Part shown: positions 16,520 to 25,400 of the stretch, one piece after another | Layout of the letters: each line of letters starts with the position of its first letter | How positions within the stretch are numbered: the stretch's first letter is position 1 | Source of the DNA: Salipaludibacillus daqingensis | GTDB lineage: Bacteria > Bacillota > Bacilli > Bacillales > Salisediminibacteriaceae | Length of the DNA stretch: 64,000 nt | Direction: 5' to 3' | Assembly: GCF_029891575.1 (NCBI RefSeq) | Contig: NZ_JARZHF010000006.1 | Coordinates: 282,061-346,060 of the forward strand | Translations under genes and position numbers: made by a program | The notes under the pieces: model-generated | Seen by the model: only the letters and a program-made list of their open reading frames with translations | Told to the model about the DNA's origin: nothing | Databases searched by the model: none

Positions 16520-17758
16520 TTGACTGAGATATTGTTAATTAATTTCCTGTTTTTACTTTTTCCTGTAGTAGTCTATCTAATATTTTTTGAGAATCGAGTT
16601 CTGTTAGAGAAAAATCAAATGCTCGTTTTTTTCCTATCGTCCGTTTCGATGGTATTATGTATGACTTTTCCTATTCGATTAGATGCTGACTTTGGATTTA
16701 TGTTTGATTTACGATATGTACCATATATTATTTCATCCCTTTTCGGTGGCTACATTATTGCTTTTCCACTCTATCTCGTATTAAATATATATCGATTTTT
16801 TCTCGGTGGAGATGGCATGCTATTTTCTTTTTACTTCTCCACAGCGATGGTTATCTTTATCCCTTTATGGAGTGGGAGATTTATGAAACTAGGAGCTCGA
16901 AAAAGGATTGTCAGTGCGGTCGTGCTTACTTTCGTCACAATGCTTTTATTTTTTACGACAATCATTCCGTTTTATCCATCAGTAGGGGAAGAATATTGGA
17001 AGATGGCTGTTAGTGTTTTAATCATACATGTTGTTGCCACGTTTATTATCATGATTTTAATTGAAAAAATTATTGTTAATGTAAAAACGAGAGAAAGGCT
17101 TTTTCAATCTGATAGACTTCATCTCATGAGTGAATTATCGGCTAGTGTGTCTCATGAAATAAGAAATCCTTTGACTGTGACAAGTGGTTTCCTTCAACTT
17201 TTACATACTTCCAAAAATATAGATGAAAAAGAAAAAGGTTATATAGACCTTTCCATCAAAGAATTGAACCGGGCAGAAAATATTGTCAGTGATTTTCTTT
17301 CGATCGCCAAACCTCAAGCGAAAAACATGGTACATTCTAATTTGAAATATGAAACCGAATACGTCAATAATATTATGGTTGCCTATGCAAACATGCATCA
17401 AGTCACGCTAGATTTTCAGTTTAATAATAAGGTGTATAAAAAGTTCGACCAAAACCAAATTCAGCAGTGTCTCATTAATTTATACAAAAACGGTATTGAA
17501 TCGATGAAAGAATCTGGAGGCATCCTTTCTATTCATGTTTCAAACCAAAACGACAAAATTATCATCGTAATCAAAGATTCAGGAATTGGAATGACAGAAC
17601 AAGAAGTCGCGCGTATGGGAGATCCGTACTATTCTACAAAAAAAGAAGGTACAGGTCTCGGTATGCTCATGGTCTATAGCACGATAAATAAACTAGGCGG
17701 AAAAATTGACATAGATAGCAAAAAACGAGTAGGCACCACCTTCCGCATCACACTATGA
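16520..17758 (+). CDS. Membrane sensor histidine kinase, KinB-like (5TM-LYT sensor)
   Basis: A 412-residue kinase. The N-terminal ~185 residues form five or six membrane helices of the 5TMR-LYT type (YVPYIISSLFGGYIIAFPLY). HisKA follows with the phospho-acceptor His in SVSHEIRNPLTV (~residue 212), and an ATP-binding domain with N box (NLYKNGIESM), DSGIGM and the GTGLGM loop. No linked response regulator, as with sporulation kinases that feed Spo0F. TTG at 16520 is preferred: AAAGGAG ends nine bases before it, while GTG at 16511 lies on top of that site. Role in sporulation or biofilm control is inference. Confidence 0.87.
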   Translation: MTEILLINFLFLLFPVVVYLIFFENRVLLEKNQMLVFFLSSVSMVLCMTFPIRLDADFGFMFDLRYVPYIISSLFGGYIIAFPLYLVLNIYRFFLGGDGMLFSFYFSTAMVIFIPLWSGRFMKLGARKRIVSAVVLTFVTMLLFFTTIIPFYPSVGEEYWKMAVSVLIIHVVATFIIMILIEKIIVNVKTRERLFQSDRLHLMSELSASVSHEIRNPLTVTSGFLQLLHTSKNIDEKEKGYIDLSIKELNRAENIVSDFLSIAKPQAKNMVHSNLKYETEYVNNIMVAYANMHQVTLDFQFNNKVYKKFDQNQIQQCLINLYKNGIESMKESGGILSIHVSNQNDKIIIVIKDSGIGMTEQEVARMGDPYYSTKKEGTGLGMLMVYSTINKLGGKIDIDSKKRVGTTFRITL

Positions 17759-17770
17759 AAGTGATGAACG

Positions 17771-17810
17771 GGTGATGAATGGGGACGGTTCTCATGCGGC
17801 ACTGGGTGAC
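17771..17810 (+). repeat. REP-like repeat
   Basis: GGTGATGAATGGGGACGG and TTCTCATGCGGCAC; single core with the GGTGATGAAT left extension. Confidence 0.88.
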
Positions 17811-18811
17811 AAAATTAGCAATTTAAATAGATTTTATCCCTGACATAAAAACTTCTATCTATTGTCTATAACTTTATTACTGACTAGACATGGTGACTAG
17901 TTTATAAAAATCTACATGTAAAAAGAGTGCCCATTTCTAGGTACCAGGTCTTCAACTAGCCAACGTGAAAAGCGTATTACTATTCCAATACTCTTGTATG
18001 ATTAAAAATACGTCATAATAAAAGAATACAAAATTTGCCTATATGAAGTAAATTGATTTGTGATACATAAAAATTGACGGTGAATCAATATTGAATTAAA
18101 ATAAAATGAAGGGAACAAATGTTCTGTCAGGTAGTTACTTAACGATGTTGTCGTAAATTTTGTTGAACAGATCGAAGAAGTGAATTGCCCTCTGTCTCTT
18201 TCTCTTAATTACTATAGTGCTGAAATTTTCTTGATTGAATAAACGATACTGATATGTCATTAATGATTATTGCTACGTAATATAAAATTCATTTGTATTT
18301 GCTTTCTGTTGGAACTCCTCTAAATGCAAAAGAATGACTGAAATTTCCGCTTTGTCACCTCATTGTAGGAAGGGATTACATCTCTTATTAATGCAAACCA
18401 CCTCCTTCATACCATCCATTTTTACATGATACATCATGAAGCAATCACTTCACCTATTTTGAAAAGAATATTAAATAATTGTTCTTATATCGCTAATCTA
18501 GAAGGGATATTTACTTATGGTCGCAACCTTCTATACAAAGCTTATAGAAAGAAAACAACAAGCAGTAATTCTCTGAAAATGAACATTCCCTTGAAATACT
18601 CTTAGGATTTAGAACAGAAATCAGCGTTAAGTGAAGTCTAATCTTATTGATGAAAGAGGTGGAATCATAAAGGGAGACTATTGATTTACCGAATTGATAT
18701 TTTAGGTGGAGAAAAGGGAAGCAAATGCAGCAGCAATATTAAAGACAAAGTACCATAAATCAATTTTTCTAAAGTGTTATAATGAACATAAGATGAAGGG
18801 TGTGATTTCTA
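17811..18811. other. 1-kb intergenic region without a supported gene
   Basis: AT-rich sequence with frequent stops in all frames and no ORF with a convincing ribosome binding site. No clear terminator after the kinase gene. It may be a decayed gene region. Confidence 0.6.
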
Positions 18812-19579
18812 ATGGATAACGAGAAATTGCTGGACGCTTTAACAAAAAAATTCGACAAGATGGACGGTCAGTTTGATAAAGTGTATAAAAGACTTGATGA
18901 TGTAGATGAGAAGTTTGAAAAAGTGTATAAAAGGCTTGATGATGTCGACGAGAAGTTTGAAAAAGTGGACGAACAGTTTGAAACGGTATTTAACAAGTTT
19001 GATCTTATAGATGACCAATTTGAGAATGTGAATCATAAATTTAATCAAGTGGACGAGCAGTTTACGACAGTTTTCCATAAGTTTGATCTCGTGGACGGAC
19101 AGTTTGAAACGGTATTTAACAAGTTTGATTTCATAGATGAACAATTTGAGAATGTGAATCATAAATTTGATCAAGTGGACGAGCAGTTTACGACAGTTTT
19201 CCATAAGTTTGAAAAAGTGGATGAACAGTTTGAAACGGTATTTAACAAGTTTGATCTCATAGATGAACAATTTGAGAATGTGAATCATAAATTTAATCAA
19301 GTGGACGAGCAGTTTACGACAGTTTTCCATAAGTTTGATCTCGTGGACGGGCAATTCGACATTATAAATCAAAAGTTCGATCACGTGGATGATCAATTCA
19401 TGACTGTAACTAATAAACTAGATCAGATGGAGAAAAGCCAACAAGAAGATGTGAAAGGAACCCTTCATATCATAAATAAGAAAATGGATACATTTATATA
19501 CGACATTGATTATTTAAGTGAAAAAGTAGGGAAGCATGATACACAAATTAATCGCCTTGAAAAGAACATGAGATTGTAG
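18812..19579 (+). CDS. Heptad-repeat coiled-coil protein
   Basis: A 255-residue protein that is almost entirely repeats of a 14-residue (two-heptad) unit such as KFDQVDEQFTTVFH and KFDLIDEQFENVNH, from residue ~45 to ~200, after shorter KRLDDVDEKFEKV repeats. A non-repetitive tail (~205-255) ends with a further coiled-coil segment. Phe/Val at heptad core positions and Asp/Glu/Gln outside predict a long coiled coil. No signal peptide or membrane segment. The DNA shows a 42-bp unit and a 126-bp higher-order period. No function can be assigned; it is in its own transcription unit. Confidence 0.85.
   Translation: MDNEKLLDALTKKFDKMDGQFDKVYKRLDDVDEKFEKVYKRLDDVDEKFEKVDEQFETVFNKFDLIDDQFENVNHKFNQVDEQFTTVFHKFDLVDGQFETVFNKFDFIDEQFENVNHKFDQVDEQFTTVFHKFEKVDEQFETVFNKFDLIDEQFENVNHKFNQVDEQFTTVFHKFDLVDGQFDIINQKFDHVDDQFMTVTNKLDQMEKSQQEDVKGTLHIINKKMDTFIYDIDYLSEKVGKHDTQINRLEKNMRL
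18900..19390 (+). repeat. Nested 42-bp / 126-bp tandem repeats
   Basis: TTTGAGAATGTGAATCATAA begins at 19019, 19145 and 19271, each 126 bp apart, and each block splits into three 42-bp units. The strict periodicity also keeps the opposite strand open, which is a shadow and not a gene. Confidence 0.93.
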
Positions 19580-19604
19580 AAACACAATAGTGAACAAATA
19601 ATTC

Positions 19605-19646
19605 GAAAGCCATGTGGATTTGCATTCTCCGCATGGCTTATTTTTG
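19605..19646. terminator. Bidirectional terminator between convergent genes
   Basis: AAGCCATGTGG and CCGCATGGCTT stem followed by ATTTTTG on the plus strand; the P450 gene converges from the right. Confidence 0.85.
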
Positions 19647-19736
19647 CTTGAGTAATCCTCGCTTGAAACAGCGATTACACGAATATCGCTAGATACCCTC
19701 ACAGGAATATATTGTGACCTCCCACACGCCAATTCA

Positions 19737-21071
19737 TCAGTTTGTTTTCCTCGAAACGACCTTCATGTTAAGTCCATCTTTGACTCGAAGGGAAACTAAC
19801 GGTTCAGGTTCAACTGGAGCAGCATCGACACGCTCGAATCTTAAACTTTTACCTACAACGGCAAGGATGAGCGCCGTTTCCATCATCGCAAAACGATAGC
19901 CGATACAACTCCTTGATCCAGCACCAAATGGAAAGTATGCAAATGTCGGGATCGATTCTTGGTTTTCCTCTGAGAAACGCTCTGGTTTAAATTGTTCTGG
20001 ATCTGGAAAAATATCCGCATTTCGATGAATCGAGTAAGGAGCGATCATGAAAGTACTTCCAGCTTTGTAGGTTTCACCTAATAGTTCCACATCTTCGTCT
20101 GCCTCTCGGTAAATAAGCCAAGCTGGGGGATATAATCGCAACGTTTCCTTAATGATCTGATTTGTATACGTTAGCTTCCGGTACGTTTCAAAAGGGGTTT
20201 CCGTTAACGAGTCTAATTGATCAATTTCTTCATGGAATTTTGCTTCTGCCTCAGGATTTTTTGACAAGGCATAGAAGATCCACGTTAACAAATTGGCTGA
20301 CGTTTCATGTCCGGCGAGTAGCATCGTCATCATTTGATCGCGAAGTTCTTTATCAGATATCGGAGGGGCGTCGGGCTGTTTTGCTGAATCCAACAATAAG
20401 CCAACCATCGTATCTTCGTATGCTGTTGGGTTTCGCTTTGCCTCGTCGATAATAGGATAGATCACGTTTTCTAACTTGTTGATTGCGTCTCGGTGTGTTC
20501 TATTTCCCTTTGTCGGAACAGCCAGAGGTAATAGGATTGGTGAAAATAAGTTGTTCGCCGTTTGTTTAATCGTCGCGCTGACAGCAGCGGCCAATTCTTT
20601 TTTCTTTTCATCTACATTTGTAGCAAACATGACCTTCGAAATGATCGATAGCGTAAGCTCCATCATCTCTTCATCTAATAGGCACGAGTCCTTTTGCTCC
20701 AGTTCTGCTACTAGACTTTCTGAATCCGATACCATTGTATCGGCGTAGCGCATGAGACGCTCTTTATAAAAAACAGGTTGAAAGTACTTTTTTTGCTTTT
20801 TGTGTGTGGATTTTTCAGTTGTAAGTAATCCATCACCAATCGTTCTTGTCAAAACTTTAGACGTACGTCCCTTCCGAAAAAAAGCATCCTTGGTTACTAA
20901 TATCTCTTGAACGAAGGAAGGAGAGTTAACAATATAAGAAGGGACAAGCCCTGTATTTAATGAAACAATATCTCCCTTTTGGAGCAATCTTACAAAAAAC
21001 GATAACGGATCTCTTCTAAAATCAAAATAGTTTTTGATACGCGACCTCTTGATAGTCTTCGTTCGGCTCAT
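19737..21071 (-). CDS. Cytochrome P450
   Basis: A 444-residue soluble bacterial P450. I-helix oxygen-binding motif AGHETSANL (~residue 251), ExxR in ETLRLYPPAW (~302), and the heme loop FPFGAGSRSCIGYRFA with the thiolate Cys (~387). It should hydroxylate a hydrophobic substrate using a separate ferredoxin or flavodoxin partner, none of which is adjacent. ATG at 21071 follows GGAGGGGG; in-frame codons up to 21131 lack a site. Length is normal. The VanZ-like gene lies 130 bp upstream on the same strand, with a REP repeat between them. Substrate unknown; resembles fatty-acid-type P450s. Confidence 0.92.
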   Translation of the reverse strand: MSRTKTIKRSRIKNYFDFRRDPLSFFVRLLQKGDIVSLNTGLVPSYIVNSPSFVQEILVTKDAFFRKGRTSKVLTRTIGDGLLTTEKSTHKKQKKYFQPVFYKERLMRYADTMVSDSESLVAELEQKDSCLLDEEMMELTLSIISKVMFATNVDEKKKELAAAVSATIKQTANNLFSPILLPLAVPTKGNRTHRDAINKLENVIYPIIDEAKRNPTAYEDTMVGLLLDSAKQPDAPPISDKELRDQMMTMLLAGHETSANLLTWIFYALSKNPEAEAKFHEEIDQLDSLTETPFETYRKLTYTNQIIKETLRLYPPAWLIYREADEDVELLGETYKAGSTFMIAPYSIHRNADIFPDPEQFKPERFSEENQESIPTFAYFPFGAGSRSCIGYRFAMMETALILAVVGKSLRFERVDAAPVEPEPLVSLRVKDGLNMKVVSRKTN

Positions 21072-21140
21072 AGTACAACCCCCTCCAACATTAGTTGCCA
21101 TCATTGTATAACAATCGTAGATGTTTTGCATAATTTAGCG

Positions 21141-21168
21141 TGCCGAATGGGACGGTTCTCATGCGGCA
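21141..21168 (+). repeat. REP-like repeat, short form
   Basis: TGCCGAATGGGACGGTTCTC then ATGCGGCA; core has one G fewer than usual. Confidence 0.85.
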
Positions 21169-21199
21169 GACTTGCGATTCATCAGGTCTTATCTTCGTT

Positions 21200-21706
21200 T
21201 CACCCAGTTGAATCAAAAGATTTGTTTCGATGTTTTTTTGTAGACTCACGTTTAGAAATTAAATAATACAAGAGAAGTGTTAGCAATACAAAAGAAATGC
21301 TGCCTACTGTATTTATGTATACATCAAGGAGTCGTCCAGAACGATTGATTAAAAAGTGCTGGTGTATTTCATCTAGGAGCCCTATAAAAGAAGAGGTGCC
21401 AATAGCGATAATACGCCGTAGCGACCATCGTTTGATGGAAAGAATGACAAAGATGAAGCTTGCAAGTATCCCATACAAAACAAAATGACCTATTTTTCTA
21501 GTTAATAATGCAGGGTTTCCTTGAAAAGAGTATAAAGAATAAAATGAACTGTTTATATCCATAAGAAAAATCAAGGACGATTCGTTTTTATAAACTTCGT
21601 GTAGAGAAGAATCTATCGTTATAGTTGTTATTTGCGAAGCGACACTGATAACAATCAGCGAAAAAGTCACGATAATAATCATAGATGACGCTACTAATGG
21701 TCGCAT
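21200..21706 (-). CDS. VanZ-like membrane protein
   Basis: A 168-residue protein with four hydrophobic helices and the VanZ signatures RKIGHFVLYGILA (~residue 70) and LLDEIHQHFLINRSGRLLDV (~110). VanZ of vancomycin-resistance operons gives low teicoplanin resistance, but most genomic VanZ-like proteins have no known role. The start has TAGGGGG upstream. It may be co-transcribed with the P450 gene on the same strand, though a REP repeat separates them. Confidence 0.88.
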   Translation of the reverse strand: MRPLVASSMIIIVTFSLIVISVASQITTITIDSSLHEVYKNESSLIFLMDINSSFYSLYSFQGNPALLTRKIGHFVLYGILASFIFVILSIKRWSLRRIIAIGTSSFIGLLDEIHQHFLINRSGRLLDVYINTVGSISFVLLTLLLYYLISKRESTKKHRNKSFDSTG

Positions 21707-21770
21707 CTGTAAACCCCCTAACTAGTCATCCATTTTTAACAAGAAATAGAGAAATATACTCGTTGCCTGG

Positions 21771-21812
21771 TGCCGAACGGTGGTGCCGAATGGGGACGGT
21801 TCTTGTTCGGCA
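21771..21812 (+). repeat. REP-like repeat, one and a half units
   Basis: TGCCGAACGGTGG, then TGCCGAATGGGGACGG and TTCTTGTTCGGCA. The perfect TGCCGAA/TTCGGCA arms make a clear hairpin. Confidence 0.9.
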
Positions 21813-21923
21813 GTGAATCGACCGATCCATGTTTTATAGAAGGAACAAAGACTCACCAATCTTGATGTGTCGTGTTCCTAGGTAACATTCAAAATCTCTC
21901 AACTGTGGGGAGCATCTTGTTAA

Positions 21924-22086
21924 GAGGAGGCGTCTTGAGACCGTTGCGAGTCGATTTTGGTGAAAGATGGTCACAAGAGGGAGTATCTTGAGCCCGTTGC
22001 GAGTCGATTTTGGTGAAAGACGGTCACAAGAGGGAGCGTCTTGAGCCAAAAACGTTTTGATTTTACGAAAAAAACTTTTCCTCTCA
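21924..22086 (+). repeat. 53-bp tandem repeat array, locus A
   Basis: Two clear copies of a 53-bp unit start at 21941 and 21994 (CGTTGCGAGTCGATTTTGG) and a third, decayed copy follows to ~22086. Each unit contains AAGACG...CGTCTT, a potential small hairpin. The same array recurs at 30690-30836. Confidence 0.9.
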
Positions 22087-22428
22087 AAAGATTACGAACA
22101 AGTGACAAATTGCTTAGTTTTGCCGCATGGGAACCGTCCCCATTCCCCACCCATTCCCTACCAAAATTTCCTATAGATGAAAAAAGGTTCTAAAGGCCTT
22201 GTTCGTGCATAAATTTTATATAATTCTGTCGTGAATTTTAGGGGAAAAATTCATTATAGTGAATTTCAGATCGAATAACTTCGTTTCGTGTTGCGGTATT
22301 TGTCGTAAATTATATCTATTTATAGTAAATATTAACATCTAAGTTTGATATTACCTGAAAATTAAAATAATATAAAAATAGATTGATAGATAGGTAATAT
22401 GGTGCAAAAAAGGAGGGGAGATTTTCAT
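22087..22428. other. Leader region of the large protease gene
   Basis: Contains the REP repeat at 22121-22160 and then about 260 bp of AT-rich sequence. No gene is supported here. Confidence 0.5.
22121..22160 (-). repeat. REP-like repeat
   Basis: TGCCGCATGGGAACCGTCCC followed by CATTCCCCACCCATTCCC, the complement of the GGGTGGGGAATGGGG form. Confidence 0.88.
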
Positions 22429-22464
22429 ATGTCGCCTATCGGACCATACTTAAAGGGGGAATAA
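22429..22464 (+). promoter_or_regulatory. Possible 11-codon leader ORF before the large protease
   Basis: AGGAGGGGAGATTTTCAT precedes ATG at 22429; eleven codons end with TAA at 22462-22464, one base before the protease ATG (22466). Its last codons form the protease's ribosome binding site (AAAGGGGG), so ribosomes on the leader could affect protease initiation. Function is inference. Confidence 0.45.
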
Positions 22465-22465
22465 A

Positions 22466-25400
22466 ATGTACTATAATAAGAGGAAGATACGTTCATTGTT
22501 CGCTATGTTGATGGTATTTTTGCTAGTTTTGACCCCATTCACTAGTTTTGCAGAGTCTACTAATGCAGCTAATTCTAGTGAGATGACGACTTTGAAAGAG
22601 CAAAACGAAACAACGGCAGCAGAAAAAATTGATTCTTCCGTCATGAAACAATTGGAAGATGAAAAGTATGCAGATGTGTTAATCGAGTTAACAGAGCAAG
22701 TAGATACTTCGGAAGTCGCAGCTGTTGCAAAACAACAGTTAGGCTCTGATTCCACAGCCTACAATCAAAAAATGGCAGCAAGACATGCTGTAGTGGAAAC
22801 ATTACGCACCACTGCAGAAACCACACAACAACCTCTCTTAACTACCTTAGAAAAATCCCAAGAACAAGGTGAAGTCAAGGATATCGAAAGTTTCTATATT
22901 ATGAACGTCATTTCCGTTAAAGCGACAAAAGACGTTATTGAAAGACTTTCTTATTCTTCTGATGTCGCGCGAATTAAAGACAATGATCATGTAGACATCA
23001 TTCACCCTGAAAAACCAGAAGATCCTATTTCCTCTCCGGCCGTCAATAACGACGAAGTGGAATGGAACATTGATCAAGTTCTTGCTCCGGACGCCTGGAA
23101 CGAATTTGGTGTTACAGGAGAAGGAATTGTCGTTGGTGTCATTGATACTGGTGTTCAATGGGATCATGAAGCATTAAAAGAAAATTTCCGTGGGTATGAT
23201 CCAGAAGATCCAGATAATCCAGATGCAACTGGAAACTGGTTAGACGCTACGGGAAGTTCTGAACTTCCAGCTGACACACATGGTCATGGTACCCATGTAA
23301 CAGGTACGGTTATGGGTCAAGGACCAGATGAAACAAACATCGTTGGAGTCGCACCTGATGCAGAGTGGATTGCCGCTCGTGCCTTCACTGCCGCTGGTGG
23401 GACAGAAGCTGCTTTGTTAGCATCTGGTGAATTTATGCTTGCACCAAATGGTGACCCAGACTTAGCTCCTGATATTGTACAAAACTCATGGGGCGGTCAA
23501 CCAGGAGTTGACGAGTGGTATCGTCCAATGGTCCAAGCTTGGCGTGATGCTGGACAATTACCAGTTTTTTCAGCCGGAAATTCAGGACCCGGCGCTGAAA
23601 CAGTTACTCCTCCTTCAAACTATCCAGAAAGTTATGCCGTAGCGGCTACGGATAGTAATAACGGAGTTGCGAGTTTCTCCAGTCGAGGCCCATCACAATA
23701 TGATGATCAAAAGCCAAACATTTCCGCACCAGGGGTAAACATTCGCTCATCAGTTCCAGGTGGCGGATATGAAGGTGGATGGAATGGGACATCAATGGCT
23801 TCCCCACATATTTCTGGTGTTGCAGCTATGCTGCTTTCGATTGATGCTTCCTTATCGCCTGATGAGATTGAGGAAATCATGGACGAAACAGCAACACCTT
23901 TAACGGATGACCAATACTCAGACGTCCCGAATGATGGGTATGGGGTAGGTTTAGTTAATGCCTATGAAGCTGTTGCGATGATAGCTGATGGAACAGGATT
24001 TGTTAGTGGTCAAGTGTTATCCGAAGGTTCCGATGAAGAGCCTCCAACAATTGAGCACACACCATTAGACTTTTCTTTTTCCGGGATGGACCTACCAGTC
24101 ACAGCAGAAATTTCTGATGATGTTGCAGTCGTAGAAGCAGAAGTAATTGTTAGTCATGAGGAGTTTGATGAGGACATCTCAATAGACATGTCTCTCACAT
24201 CTGGGGATCATCTAGATGGAACGTATGAAGCGACGATTCCTCATATGTATGCCATGGAACCAGGTTTTGACTATCAAATCTTCGCTCATGACTTCGGTGG
24301 AAACACGACATCGACAGACGTGAATTGGGTAGATATTGAATTCGGTATTGTGCCGGATGAGTACAGTGAAGACTTTGAAGAATTCCCTCTCGGTTGGACG
24401 ATGGGTGGAAGCTGGGAGTGGGGAGAGCCTTCTGGTGATAGCCCGGACCCAGTTGTAGGAGATAACGTGATTGGTACAAACCTTGCCGGAAATTATCCGC
24501 CAAATGCAGCCGACACGTTAGTTCTTCCACCTATCGATTTAAGGGATTCGGATGCAGCTTCATTAAGTCTCAGTCATTGGTACGACATTGAAGCTGGTTG
24601 GGATTACGGATATGTCAACATTTCATCCGATTTTGGTGAAACGTGGGAAACGATTGAGACCATATCTCAACGAGGTCAAGAGTGGGAAAACTTATATATC
24701 GACTTAAACGAATATGTCGGCTCCGATGACCCGATTTTTGTAGCATTCGAGCTAACATCTGATGCGATTATCGAGTATTTAGGTTGGTATTTGGATGATG
24801 TAGAACTTCAAGGGGCAGATACCGAAGCACCGGATGCGCCTACCGAATTAGAAGCAACGGCTAGTTCTACAGGTATTACGTTGTCGTGGACTGCGTCTGA
24901 AGCAGCGGACACTGCTGGTTACAACGTATACCGATCCACAACGTCTGGCTCGGATTTTGAAAAAATAGGTGATACGTCGAGTACTCAGTTTAATGATAAT
25001 ACAGGGGAATCTGGGGAGACGTATTACTATGTTGTGACGGCATTTGACTACTCTGGAAACGAAAGCGACTATTCCAATGAAACGTCGGCTGCACCACCTG
25101 AAATCGAAGTGCTTTTCCACACGGACTTTGATGAAAACGATGGTGACTTTACGACAGACGGCGAAAACAATAGTTGGGAATGGGGCGAACCAACTTCTGG
25201 ACCTGAAGAAGCCTTTGCTGGAGAAAACCTCTTGGCTACGAATCTATCAGGAGATTACAACAACAATGAAGATAGCTGGATGATGAGTCCAGAAATGGAA
25301 TTAAACGCTGACCTTACTACCGCAGAGTTGAATTTCACTTACTGGCAAAACATCGAAAATAATTTTGACTACGGATATGTGGAAGTAACTGCTGACGGTG

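Noticed and set aside
18839..19396. 185-codon open frame on the minus strand inside the coiled-coil gene
   Set aside because: It is kept open only by the 42-bp repeat periodicity; there is no ribosome binding site and the product is a repetitive shadow of the plus-strand gene.
21924..22086. 53-bp repeats considered as a CRISPR array
   Set aside because: Units abut with no unique spacers, and no cas genes are present.
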